This document shows, one piece after another, positions 16,418-25,800 of a DNA stretch of 47,562 nucleotides. The notes under the pieces are model-generated. The model saw only the letters and a program-made list of their open reading frames with translations, had not been told where the DNA came from and did no database searches. The stretch is from NCBI GenBank assembly GCA_002413355.1, contig DHWV01000101.1, positions 1 to 47,562 on the forward strand, in the 5' to 3' direction. The stretch's first letter is position 1. Each line of letters starts with the position of its first letter. The stretch is from Desulfobulbaceae bacterium UBA5173. GTDB lineage: Bacteria > Desulfobacterota > Desulfobulbia > Desulfobulbales > Desulfobulbaceae. The position numbers were made by a program, and so were the translations under genes.

Positions 16418-17173
16418 TCAAACGGCGTTGAAGGTGACATGGGTGGCGATAAAGACCAGCATGAGGACAAACAGCTCCTTGAAGTGGGTCTCTGGCATGA
16501 GCTGAAGCAGGCGCGAGCCGAACTGCGCCCCGATCAGCACGCCGATGACCGCAGGCGTAGCCACCTGCCAGACAACTGTCCGTCCGAAGACGAGGAGCTG
16601 AACGGAGATCGCGGCTAAGGAAAGAAAGAACATCAAGGCGATGCACGTGGCCACGGCGCGGGTCATGGCCAAGCCGCAGCGCATGTTCAGAAACGGCACC
16701 AGCCAGTCGCCCACGCCCACGCCGAGAAAACCCGTAAGGACGCTGGCCATGGCGGCAATGGGGCGGCCCCGGCGGCGGGCGACTGGCATATCCGCCTGCT
16801 CTGAACCTGCAACAAAGAAATCATCGCCGCGCATGAAGGCGTAGGCAATGAAAAAAATTACCAGGCCAAGAAAAAGTTTGATGAAGACCGGATGAAGAAA
16901 ATAGGACAGAGCCGCGCCAAGGAACACACCCGGCAGGCCGACTGCCGCCATCATTCTGACTAAAGGCCAGTTGATCAGCCCGGCCCTGCTGTTGCTCACC
17001 GTGGCACTGAATTGGCCAAAGGTCTGGATGGCGATGGTGCAAAGCAAGGCTTCATCCGGGCGGAGCGTGGTGGCGGTGAGCAGCACCGGCATCCAGAGCA
17101 CACCACCGCCCAGCCCAAAGAACAGGGCCACGGTGGCAATCACTATGCCCAAGGGCAGCATCAGCCAGTTCAT
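16418..17173 (-). CDS. TSUP (TauE/SafE) family membrane permease
   Basis: A 251-residue inner-membrane protein of the sulfite exporter TauE/SafE family. About eight hydrophobic segments are visible, with the family-typical FFGLGGGVLWMPVL near the N-terminus and its repeat VLTGFLGVGVGDWLVPFL in the second half. Members move sulfite, sulfoacetate or other small organosulfur anions. The start at 17173 lies two bases after the preceding stop. Together with the TauABC/SsuABC-like importer encoded upstream on the same strand it suggests uptake of a sulfonate and export of a sulfur product, but substrate is not proven. Confidence 0.9.
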   Translation of the reverse strand: MNWLMLPLGIVIATVALFFGLGGGVLWMPVLLTATTLRPDEALLCTIAIQTFGQFSATVSNSRAGLINWPLVRMMAAVGLPGVFLGAALSYFLHPVFIKLFLGLVIFFIAYAFMRGDDFFVAGSEQADMPVARRRGRPIAAMASVLTGFLGVGVGDWLVPFLNMRCGLAMTRAVATCIALMFFLSLAAISVQLLVFGRTVVWQVATPAVIGVLIGAQFGSRLLQLMPETHFKELFVLMLVFIATHVTFNAV

Positions 17174-17175
17174 GG

Positions 17176-17724
17176 TCAGCAACGGTAAAAACTCCTGCCG
17201 AATTCGGCCAAGGTCTCTTCCAGCTCATCAATAAGCTGGACAGCCTCCTCAATTTTCGTCGCCTCGTCACCTTTCGTCAAGGTCTCGCGCAGTTGGTCAG
17301 ACATATTTTTGGTTAGCAGAATCAGCTCCTGCTCGTTGGCGTTGAGGTCATTGATATGCCGGGACAGTTCGGCCAGCTCATCGCGGCCTTCCTCGGACAG
17401 CGCGACAGAAAAATCGCCCGCGCTCATCGCCCGCGTCCGCTCGATGATCCGCTCCAGAGGAAACATGATCCGCTTGATGAAAAGCATCATAACCAAGCCA
17501 ATGGCCAGCAGAAGCGTGCTCATCATCACCCGCACTTTGACCAGCATTCTGCCGACCAGCTCCATCGGCACCGGGCCGTCAAGATGCTTTTGCAGCAGGC
17601 CCAGCACTTCCTTACCCCGCAGGAACAGCTCAACCTCCACAGCCATTGTCAGAAAGACGATGCCGATGAAAACGATATAAAAGCCCATCTGGCGCTGTAG
17701 GCCGCTTTGTGGAAAAAAACGCAT
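17176..17724 (-). CDS. two-helix membrane protein with HAMP domain
   Basis: A 182-residue protein with two membrane segments (MGFYIVFIGIVFLTMAVEV and MMSTLLLAIGLVMMLFI) flanking a loop of about 45 residues. These are followed by a HAMP linker (IMFPLERIIERTRAMSAGDF, DELAELSRHINDLN) and a coiled coil. There is no kinase, cyclase or MCP output domain, so it may act with the separate chemosensory proteins or as a dimerising scaffold. The start at 17724 overlaps the preceding PilZ stop region by none; a longer upstream frame runs antisense-like through the PilZ gene and is rejected. Confidence 0.8.
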   Translation of the reverse strand: MRFFPQSGLQRQMGFYIVFIGIVFLTMAVEVELFLRGKEVLGLLQKHLDGPVPMELVGRMLVKVRVMMSTLLLAIGLVMMLFIKRIMFPLERIIERTRAMSAGDFSVALSEEGRDELAELSRHINDLNANEQELILLTKNMSDQLRETLTKGDEATKIEEAVQLIDELEETLAEFGRSFYRC

Positions 17725-17735
17725 GACTGACGCGC

Positions 17736-18158
17736 TCAGGAATTTTTGAAGAGCTTTTCCAGATACTTCTTGAAGGCGCGCAAATCGTCTTCGTAGATGT
17801 CCTTGAAGCGCACGCCGATGTCGTACTTGCCTTCGTCCTCGAAATGCTGCGTCCAAACCACCTCAGCGATGGCGGTCAGCGGCTTTGAGGCCGTGCCTGC
17901 GTCAAGAATAGCAATGATGCTGTTGAGATAGTGCTGCCAGCCGTGGAGATGCACGGAAAGCTGGAGAATAGTTCCCGGCTCATATAGCTCATCCGTGCTG
18001 AAGCAAAGGCCATTCTCGGCCAAATTTTTGGTGATGGCGGGCTTGGCCTCCAAATTAGTCATCGGGTACTGGAGCTTGGTCACCATCAGCGAGGCCTCCC
18101 GGTCAACCCTTTGATGCTCCCGCCTGCATTTCACTGTCGCATCTGTCATGTTCTGCAT
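17736..18158 (-). CDS. PilZ-domain protein
   Basis: A 140-residue protein resembling PilZ c-di-GMP-binding domains. It has R-x3-R near the N-terminus (RREHQRV) and NLAENGLCF in place of the usual D/N-x-S-x-x-G, then the beta-barrel strands EPGTILQLSVHL, AIAEVVWTQ and YDIGVRFKDI. The Ser to Ala change in the second motif may weaken nucleotide binding. It lies between an ABC binding protein and a HAMP protein on one strand, linking the cluster to c-di-GMP-style surface or motility control. Confidence 0.82.
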   Translation of the reverse strand: MQNMTDATVKCRREHQRVDREASLMVTKLQYPMTNLEAKPAITKNLAENGLCFSTDELYEPGTILQLSVHLHGWQHYLNSIIAILDAGTASKPLTAIAEVVWTQHFEDEGKYDIGVRFKDIYEDDLRAFKKYLEKLFKNS

Positions 18159-18166
18159 CTGTCCTG

Positions 18167-19180
18167 TTATTGAAGGATGTCTGTCAGCTGCGACACATCC
18201 TCGATCTTCACTGAAGCGGCGAACTGGTCGTCGACCAGCCCTTCGATTGTATTGTTGGCAATCAGCCCGTGTTTGACCATCAGATCGGCGATCTGCTGTA
18301 GCTCTTCTTGTTTAGGCAAAAAATGGTCAAAAACCACCTTGCGGCTGCTGAGGGCAAATTGTGCCACTTCTGGAGTCTGTGACCAATATTTGGCGGCGAT
18401 CTCAGCGGCCTGCTCTTGATGCTTTCCGGCCCAAAGGCTGGCGCGGGCGGCACCATGCACAAATTTGCGCACCAGTTCTGGATCACGCTCAATTGTCCCT
18501 TGCTTGACGATGACCAAATTGCAGATGAAATTCGGCCACACATCTTCAACATGCAGTACCAGATCGGCTGAACCGCTCTTCAGGCTTTTAGCCGCAAACG
18601 GCTCGCCGACATAATACGCATCCAGCGAACCTGCGGCCAAGGCTGCGGCCATGTCCGGCGGATTCAGTTCGACAATGTTCAAACGGCCCTGCATTCCGTG
18701 CTTGTCCATCAGCTCCAGCAGGCTGAGGTTATGACCGGAATAGCGGATCGGCACAGCCACGGTTTTTCCGCCTAAGTCCTCGAAGCTGCGCACCTTTAGG
18801 CTTTTTTTTGCCACCAAGGTGCTTTCGTGCCGGTTGCCGATATAAACCACTTTCACATCCACGCCCTGCTGATGCAGAACGACAGAAAGCGGGGCGATGA
18901 TGAAGGCTGCCTGAATTTTATCGCTGCGCAGGGCAGAGGCCATCTCTGCGAATGAGCTGAATTTCATGGCCTTAAAATATACATCGCGGCTGTCCTTGCT
19001 GACGTGATCGAGAAGCGGCGCGGCCATGTTGGTAATTACCGGCATGTAGCCCATGGTGAAGACCTGCTTCTTGCCATAATCAAAATTCAGCCAGAGATGC
19101 AGGCCGGAAATCAGCAGCAGCCAGCCGATCACCCAAGCCGCCAGCCGCCAGCTTTTGGACTGCTTGAGATCAGACAGCAT
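18167..19180 (-). CDS. membrane-anchored ABC substrate-binding protein (SsuA/NrtA/TauA-like)
   Basis: A 337-residue periplasmic binding protein with an N-terminal hydrophobic helix (LAAWVIGWLLLISGLHLWL) lacking a clear cleavage site, so it probably stays tethered to the inner membrane. The domain opens with FTMGYMPVITNMAAPLLDHV and contains AAFIIAPLSVVLHQQGVDVK, LGGKTVAVPIRYSGHNLSLL and AAALAAGSLDAYYVGEPFA, typical of sulfonate/nitrate/bicarbonate binders. Its start overlaps the ATPase gene by 11 bp, so the three transporter genes form an operon. The tether and its place in a chemosensory region suggest a possible role in ligand sensing. Confidence 0.9.
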   Translation of the reverse strand: MLSDLKQSKSWRLAAWVIGWLLLISGLHLWLNFDYGKKQVFTMGYMPVITNMAAPLLDHVSKDSRDVYFKAMKFSSFAEMASALRSDKIQAAFIIAPLSVVLHQQGVDVKVVYIGNRHESTLVAKKSLKVRSFEDLGGKTVAVPIRYSGHNLSLLELMDKHGMQGRLNIVELNPPDMAAALAAGSLDAYYVGEPFAAKSLKSGSADLVLHVEDVWPNFICNLVIVKQGTIERDPELVRKFVHGAARASLWAGKHQEQAAEIAAKYWSQTPEVAQFALSSRKVVFDHFLPKQEELQQIADLMVKHGLIANNTIEGLVDDQFAASVKIEDVSQLTDILQ

Positions 19181-19964
19181 AATTCACTCCCAGCATGAAG
19201 AACAGCTCATCGCGGAGTTTGGCCAGCTCGGTATCCTTTTTAAAAAAATTGCGCGGATGCGGGAAGTCGAGCTTGCGGTTCAGTTTGATCTGCGAAGGGC
19301 GGCGGCTGAAAACGATGATCCGATCGCCCATGACCAGCGCGTCGTCAATGTCGTGGGTGACAATCAGGATGGTCTTGCCGAGAAACTGGTGCATGTTGAC
19401 CACCTCCTCGCGCAGCTTCATGTGGGTGAGGAAGTCCAAGCCGCTGAACGGCTCATCCATGATCAGAATATCTGGGTTGACTACCAAGGCGCGGGCCAGC
19501 TCGGCCCGGCGCAGCATCCCGCCGGAAAGCTGATGAGGATAGTGATCCTCAAAGCCTTCCAGCTCAACCATCTCGATGTATTCCTGAATTTTCCCGCAGC
19601 GTTCGTGGGCATCTTTCATGTGGCGGATGCCCAGCTCCACATTCTGCGCGACCGTCATCCATGGCAGCAGGCCGCTGTGCTGGAAAACAAAGATGTTGTC
19701 CGAGCTTGGTCCGGTGATTGCTTTGCTGTCAATCATCACCGAACCGGAGCTTTGTTTGTCGAAACCGGCGACAATCCGCATCAGGGTGGATTTACCGCAG
19801 CCGGACGGGCCGAGAAAGCAGACCATCTCGCCGTCCTCGATTTCGATATTGATGTCCTCCAGCACCGGCACCACGTGGCCTAAGGGAGCTGTGTCATCTT
19901 CCCGTCTGCTCTTGCGCCGGTTGACGAACTCCTTGTTCAGGCCGCTGATTACTATGTGTCCCAT
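19170..19964 (-). CDS. ABC transporter ATPase (SsuB/TauB/NrtD-like)
   Basis: A 264-residue nucleotide-binding subunit. All motifs are intact: Walker A GPSGCGKST, Q-loop VFQHSGLLPWMTV, signature LSGGMLRRAELARAL, Walker B ILIMDEPFSGLD and the switch His in IVTHDIDDAL. The motif LLPWMTV is typical of the sulfonate/nitrate importer family. It lies between the permease and the binding protein with a gap of nine bases to the first and an overlap to the second. It drives import of a small oxyanion or organosulfur compound. Confidence 0.95.
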   Translation of the reverse strand: MGHIVISGLNKEFVNRRKSRREDDTAPLGHVVPVLEDINIEIEDGEMVCFLGPSGCGKSTLMRIVAGFDKQSSGSVMIDSKAITGPSSDNIFVFQHSGLLPWMTVAQNVELGIRHMKDAHERCGKIQEYIEMVELEGFEDHYPHQLSGGMLRRAELARALVVNPDILIMDEPFSGLDFLTHMKLREEVVNMHQFLGKTILIVTHDIDDALVMGDRIIVFSRRPSQIKLNRKLDFPHPRNFFKKDTELAKLRDELFFMLGVNYAV

Positions 19965-19973
19965 GCAGTTCTC

Positions 19974-20753
19974 CTATGGCTGGCGGATGCCCCAAGCGGC
20001 GGAATCAATCCGGCCCAATCGCCGCATGATCGAATCGAGCAGGATGCCGATCAGGCCGATGACTATCATGCCGTCCATGACTTGGTCGAGGCGCAGACCG
20101 TTGCGGGCATCCAGAATCAGATAGCCCAGCCCAGACTGCACCGCAATCATTTCAGCGGCCACGACCACAATCCACGCGATGGTCACGGTCAGGCGAAGAG
20201 CGGTGATAATGGCAGGAATAATGGCAGGAATGACAATTTTTTGAATCACTTCAAACCGGCTGAAGTTAAAGTTGGCCGCGACATGAAAAAACGTCGGATT
20301 GATCGACTGCACCGCCACCATGGTTGCCACCACGATGGGGAAAAAACTGGCAAGAAAGATCAAAAAAACAGCAGGCTTATCGCCAATTCCGAACCAGAGC
20401 ATGGCCAGTGGTATCCACGCCAACGGCGAGATAGGCCGGAGAAAGTTGATGATCGGGCTGAACAGCAGAGACGCAATGTGGCTCCGTCCTAAAACAATGC
20501 CCAAAGGAATGCCAAGCGCGGCAGCGAGATAAAATCCAGCGGTGACCCGAAACAGACTGGCGACGGTATGCTTGAAAATAGAGCCGTCCTTGATCAGCTC
20601 AATCATGCTGAAAAAAACTTGACTGGGGCCGGGCAGCACATGGCTGTCCAATTTGGCAAAGCGCACCGCCACCTCCCAAATCAGCACTAATACGGTGAAG
20701 GAGAGAAAAGGGGCAAGGCGATGCGTGAACGTAGGATGTGTCTGGCTGTCCAT
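19974..20753 (-). CDS. ABC transporter permease (SsuC/TauC/NrtB-like)
   Basis: A 259-residue inner-membrane protein with about six hydrophobic segments and the BPD_transp_1 coupling region (AEMIAVQSGLGYLILDARNG). Family stretches VLPGPSQVFFSM and FLRPISPLAWIPLAMLWFGI match the sulfonate/nitrate/taurine permeases. The start at 20753 is the only ATG near the domain start. It follows the ParA-like gene by 21 bp, so transporter and ParA may be one transcript. Confidence 0.95.
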   Translation of the reverse strand: MDSQTHPTFTHRLAPFLSFTVLVLIWEVAVRFAKLDSHVLPGPSQVFFSMIELIKDGSIFKHTVASLFRVTAGFYLAAALGIPLGIVLGRSHIASLLFSPIINFLRPISPLAWIPLAMLWFGIGDKPAVFLIFLASFFPIVVATMVAVQSINPTFFHVAANFNFSRFEVIQKIVIPAIIPAIITALRLTVTIAWIVVVAAEMIAVQSGLGYLILDARNGLRLDQVMDGMIVIGLIGILLDSIMRRLGRIDSAAWGIRQP

Positions 20754-20774
20754 TGGGCAAAGTATCCGGCCTGT

Positions 20775-21689
20775 TCAACCGGCAATTTCGTCGGCCAGCT
20801 GCATGTACTGCACCGCCGCCCGGCTTTTTTCGTCATAATGGCTGATCGGCGCGTTGACAATGTGCGACTCCTGCATCTTGTCGTCTTTATCGATCACCGT
20901 TCTGAACAGGTTGTCCCGGTAGGTCTGGCGCAGCTTGTCGCAGATCACTTTTTCCGATGTATTTTTGGCATCGTACATCGTGATCAGCACCTTGCACTCC
21001 ACTTCCCGGTTAATGTCCTTTTTCAGCACGCTGATGATGTCGTGAATCTGACTGACCCCGTGCATGGAAAGATATTCGCAAGTGGACGGAACCACGACCA
21101 GATTAGCAGCCACCAGCGCGTTGAGGGTGAAAAATTCTATTGAGGGCGGCGTATCGATGAGCACATGATCATAGCTGTCCTGAATGGCCTTCAGTTTGTC
21201 GCGAAGCAGATACTCAAAATTGTGCTGACAGAGGTATTTTTTCTTCAGCAGGGCCATTTTGCTGCTTGACGGCAGCAGGGAAAGATTGGGATATCTGGTT
21301 TTCAGCACCGCTTCGCCGATGTGCTTCACCCCCCCGGTGAGTACTTCGTAAAAGGATTTGGTTTTTCTGAAACCAAGCAGTATGGTCAGGTTGGCCTGCA
21401 CGTCAAAGTCAATCAACAGCACCCGCTTGCCCATTTTGGCCAAGGCCGCGCCGAGATTGAGGCAGGTGGTGGTTTTGGCCACGCCGCCTTTTTGGTTGCT
21501 GATGGCGATCACCCGGCTGAAATCCGGGTGCAGTTCATCTTGAAGCAAAAACGCGTCCTCAGCCGCAGCGGCACGGCGCACGACAAAACGATGGCTGCAT
21601 TTGTGACACCGGACTTTCAGCTCCGGTTTGTCCAGAATATCGTCAGCAATCCTGTATTTGGTTCTACATTTTTCGCATGTGATGATCAT
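20775..21689 (-). CDS. ParA-family ATPase with N-terminal zinc finger
   Basis: A 304-residue protein. Residues 1-38 are an MJ0042-type zinc finger with two CxxC pairs (ITCEKCRTKYRI and VRCHKCSHRF). From residue about 58 a ParA/Soj ATPase follows: deviant Walker A SNQKGGVAKTTTCLNLG, switch I-like LIDFDVQANLT, and VLIDTPPSIEF. ParA relatives called ParC or PpfA position chemosensory arrays in Vibrio and Rhodobacter, and the gene's place directly after a CheB-like gene fits that job. No ParB-like gene is adjacent. The zinc finger could anchor it to nucleoid or array. Confidence 0.9.
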   Translation of the reverse strand: MIITCEKCRTKYRIADDILDKPELKVRCHKCSHRFVVRRAAAAEDAFLLQDELHPDFSRVIAISNQKGGVAKTTTCLNLGAALAKMGKRVLLIDFDVQANLTILLGFRKTKSFYEVLTGGVKHIGEAVLKTRYPNLSLLPSSSKMALLKKKYLCQHNFEYLLRDKLKAIQDSYDHVLIDTPPSIEFFTLNALVAANLVVVPSTCEYLSMHGVSQIHDIISVLKKDINREVECKVLITMYDAKNTSEKVICDKLRQTYRDNLFRTVIDKDDKMQESHIVNAPISHYDEKSRAAVQYMQLADEIAG

Positions 21690-21732
21690 AGGATTTTTCT
21701 CTGCTGTCTCTGATTGTTGTCGTCAGCCAGAA

Positions 21733-22767
21733 TCATTTTTTCACCAAGGTGGCGATGGCCTCGGCCAGCCTGCTCTCGGCCACCACCATATCAACCCGAT
21801 TCCGTTTAATGGCTGAGTCGGTCAGATTAGGATAGACGCAGCTCTCCACACTCTGGGCGATCGTTTGGCCGCCCCGCTCCTGAATCCGGGCAAATCCCTC
21901 TGAACCGTCATCGCCGTAGCCAGTGAGCAGCACGCCCACGGTTTTTTCCCGGAAAGTTTCGGCGGCGGAAAAGAACAGCGTGTCGAGCGGACTGTCGGTC
22001 GGCTCGCCGATCTTGAACCACGGATCGCCGTACTCACTGAAATCAACCGTCACTGACAGCACATTGGACTGGATATAGCAGACTCCCTGCTCCAGCAGCT
22101 TGCCGTCTTCGGCGATGGCGATTTTCCAACTGGCAAATTCATTGAAGCGTTCGACAAAGGCAGGCAGGATCTTCGGCGAGATTTCCAGCAGAATGACCGC
22201 CGCTGCTGGCAGACCAGGCTCCAGTCGGGTCATCAGGCGAATGAAGGAGTTCGGCCCGGTGAGTGATGTGCCGATAACGACCAGCGATCTGGGTGTCCCC
22301 CCACTGTGCTGGCCTGTTTTGGCGTGGCCGTCCTTTTTGACCCGGACCCGGCGGATGTTCTGAAAATTGACTGCGGTGGCCAGCTTGATCCGGTCCACAA
22401 TCTGCTGTTTGGCCACGTGAATGTCGCTAGAGATCGCGCCGGAGGGTTTGGCGACGAAATCCACCACGCCAAGACGGAGTGCCTCAAAGGTGATCGAACC
22501 GTCGCTAAACAGGGAGCTGAGAACGACAATCGGCACAGGAGCCTCGATCATGATGTGCCGGATGGCCTGAAGGCCGTCCATTACCGGCATGTCAATGTCA
22601 AGGGTGATTACGTCCGGGTGCAACTCCTTGATTTTTTTCAGCCCTTCCAAACCGTTGCGGGCCACTCCGATCACCTCGATCTCCTCGTCCGACTCCAGCA
22701 GATCGCTGATCGCCTTGGTCATGAAGGTGGCATCGTCAACCACAAGAACCTTGTATTTTTTGTCCAT
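21733..22767 (-). CDS. CheB-like response regulator with altered catalytic triad
   Basis: A 344-residue receiver-methylesterase. The receiver is intact: D11-D12, D57 in VITLDIDMPVMDG, S84/S85 and K107 in FVAKPSG. In the C-terminal domain the nucleophile S168 (IGTSLTGP) and the Asp motif (TGYGDDGSEG) remain. The catalytic His, expected in a QHMPPGF-like motif, is replaced by Glu (LLEISPKIL). Normal methylesterase action on glutamyl esters is thus doubtful. It follows cheA by 78 bp in a gap with a small GGGCGG/CCGCCC stem. Confidence 0.9.
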   Translation of the reverse strand: MDKKYKVLVVDDATFMTKAISDLLESDEEIEVIGVARNGLEGLKKIKELHPDVITLDIDMPVMDGLQAIRHIMIEAPVPIVVLSSLFSDGSITFEALRLGVVDFVAKPSGAISSDIHVAKQQIVDRIKLATAVNFQNIRRVRVKKDGHAKTGQHSGGTPRSLVVIGTSLTGPNSFIRLMTRLEPGLPAAAVILLEISPKILPAFVERFNEFASWKIAIAEDGKLLEQGVCYIQSNVLSVTVDFSEYGDPWFKIGEPTDSPLDTLFFSAAETFREKTVGVLLTGYGDDGSEGFARIQERGGQTIAQSVESCVYPNLTDSAIKRNRVDMVVAESRLAEAIATLVKK

Positions 22768-22845
22768 GCCCGCTGCTCAAGCCTCCGTGCTGGAAATAAG
22801 GGGGCGGGAACACCGCCCGGCCATGTTCATTGTTCCCTGCCGCGC

Positions 22846-25800
22846 TCAGTGGACGACGGCCTGCGGCGGCTGATCCTCCTCGCCGCCCCGCCGCCGTTTG
22901 CGCTTGAAGCTCTGGCTCCGCCGCACCTGCTTTTCGGCCTGATCCTCGCCGGCGATTTTCACCAGCTCAGGAATGTCGAGAATCAGGGAGATGCCGCCGT
23001 CGCCGAGGATGGTTGCCCCGCCGAAGCCGCTGCCAGACCGCAGATAATCGGCCAAGGGCTTGATAACCACCTCTTCCTGGCCGAGCAGTTCATCAACAAC
23101 CAGCCCAACTTCCTGGGTGCCGGTGCTGACCACGACCACGAACATCTTGTCCTCGTCCTCTTCAGAGCGGTCGATGCTGTAAATCTTGCCCAGACGGAAA
23201 ATCGGCATGGTGGTGTCACGGATATAGATGACATCCACACCCTCAATCTGAGAGATTTCATGACGGAAAATGCGCAGGGTTTCCTCAACCGAGGTCAGCG
23301 GAACAGTGAACTTTTCTTTGCCCACCCGCACCATCAGGGCCTGGATGATGGCCATCGTCAGCGGAATTTTAATCCGCATTTTGGTACCTTGCCCTACTTT
23401 TGAGCTAATCTCAATCATGCCGTTCAGCCGCTCGACGTTCTTGCGCACCACGTCCATGCCCACGCCCCGGCCTGAAGTCTCAGTGGTTTTCTCGGCGGTG
23501 CTGAAGCCCGGCTCCATGATGATGCGGATTATGTCCATCTCGGACATCCGATCCAGCTCCTCTTTGTCAAACATGCCCTTTTCCAACGCCTTGGCTTTGA
23601 TGCGCTTCGGATCAATGCCTCTGCCGTCGTCGGTGATTTCCACGACGATATGATCGCTCTCGTGGTAGGCTTCCAAGGTCAGTGTGGCTTGGCCTGGTTT
23701 GCCGAGCCGTTTTCGTTCGCTCACGGTCTCGATGCCATGATCGACCGCATTGCGGATAATGTGGATAAGTGGATCGGAGATGGACTCAATGACCATCTTG
23801 TCCAGCTCGGTTTCCTCGCCTTTTGTGACTAAGCGTATATCCTTGTCTGTGCGATGGGTGAGATCGCGCACCAAGCGAGGATAGCGTTTGAAGAGCTGAT
23901 CAATGGGCAGCATCCTGATCTTCATCACGCCTTCTTGCAGCTCGTTGGAGACGCGCCCCAGATGCACGCCCGCCTCGCTCAGGCGGAAAGCGAACTCGTG
24001 CAGCGGTTTCAATTCGGCCTTGGTCAGTCTGGCCCGCTCTTGGAGCAGAAGCTGAAGGCCGCGCATCTCGTTGACCAATTGGGCAAAATAAGCGCGGCTG
24101 ACGACCAGTTCTCCGACTTGGTTCATCAGATAATCAATCTTCTCCGCATCGACTCGGATGCTGCTCTTGGCGGTAAGCTTTTTGACCTCATTTTTTTTCG
24201 GCGCATCCTCATCCTCCATACCGTCGTGCAGCGGCTCCTCCTCTGCGGCAGCAATGACCTCCGCCTCTTCCGGCAGCGGTTCGACAGCTTGCTTGGGCGG
24301 AGCAGGCGGCTCTGGTTCTGGTGCGGGCTTCGCTGCTTTCTCAAGCAGCGGGACAGCCGCAACAGGGGCAAGACTGGCCTTTTCCACAGGCTTTTGCACC
24401 GGAACCGTCTCTTCCGGCTCGGACGTGTCCATAATCCGTTCGATCACATTGTCCATCTGATATTCAGAAGATTCGCTTCTCGGCGCGATGGACAAATCTA
24501 AAGCACTGCTCAGGCGGGCAAACAGCGCGCTGTCGTCGTTCTGCTTCTCCGCTTTTTCTTCAACGGCTGCGGATGGAGGTTCCGGCGCGGTGGTACTCAC
24601 GGGGATATCCAGTTTCGGCGGCGCAGCGATTTTTTCTTCCACAGCAGGCGGCGGACTGAGAAAGGATTCAATCATGCCGCCTGCGCTGTCAAACTCCGCC
24701 TCGCTGACGGCGGCCACAACCTCAGAAGCCGCCGCCGGAGCAGCAGGGGGTTGCGGAGTTGGCAGCGGCAGAGCAGCCTCACCTTCGGCTGCTTGCGGAT
24801 ACACTCGAAGCAGCTCATTGATGAAGCGGCGCAAAGTTCCGACAGCATCCGGGCCACTTTCTTTCAGAGCCTGCCGCCACTCTCCGCAGAACCCAGCCAA
24901 GCTGTGATACTCCATGTAATTCGCTGACGATGCCAGCCGACCAACCGCCTCGCTGCAGCGTTCGAGGAGGGCCTGCACCTCGCGCTTGTCAACGGCGACA
25001 GGCAGGGCAGCCTCCTGCTCGCGCAGGAACCGAAGCTCGCTTTGGAGCTTTCTGAGAAAGATGGCAACCAGTTCTTGGTCATGCTCATCCTCGAACAGCT
25101 CGCATTCAAGACGCGGAAGCTCGCGTCCTGATACAGGCGCGGCCGCAGCACCTGCAATCTGCACGGGAGGATATTCTTCCTCTTCAGGTTCCTCCTCCTC
25201 TTCGTCGTCCACAACACCTGCGGCGAGAGAAAGAGGCATTGCTGGGCCGTCTTCCTCATCGAAAATGAACCCCAAGGCCTTATCCAGCTCACTCGCCGAA
25301 TTACCCTCTGGCTCCGCCTCTTCATGCGGATCTTCAGGGAAAAGGCCGTCTATCTCGTTGTTTTGCTGTTTATTTTTCGCTATCCGCTCTGTTTCTTCCT
25401 GTGAATAGCCTTCCATTGCTTGCGGGAAAGAGCGAATAATCTCATCAATATAATCCTGCATGAAGCCAAGGTTCGGCATCTTGCCCACGGAGAGCTGCTC
25501 CACGGCCCCGCTGATTTCTTTCTGCCAGTCGGTGTAGTGCTTGGCCAGCTTCTCGTAGCCCATGTAGTTGGCCGAGGATTTCAAACTCTTGATCGAATCG
25601 CTGCACCGATAGAGCACATCCTGCTTGTCTACAGAAAGCGACAGCTCGACCGTTTGGGCATAAAGAAACGGAATATTTTCTTTGAGCTGCTGGAGAAAGA
25701 TGCTGTACAGCTCCTCGTCGTGCTCCTCGCTCATGCTCTCCTCGGCCAAGGTGCCTTTACGCGGCTCCTCGTAGGCCTGCGGAAGCGGGTCTTCCTGGGG

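Noticed and set aside
15482..16618. A 378-residue plus-strand open frame rich in His and Gln
   Set aside because: Antisense to the DUF4388-receiver-CheB-like gene and the TSUP gene. Its composition is a mirror of the real coding strand.
17725..17856. N-terminal extension of the HAMP protein to 17856
   Set aside because: The extension reads through the end of the PilZ gene in another frame and is Arg-rich without hydrophobic pattern. The ATG at 17724 directly precedes the membrane helix.
22306..23403. A 365-residue plus-strand open frame across the cheA-cheB junction
   Set aside because: Antisense to two well-supported genes and without recognisable domain or ribosome-binding site.
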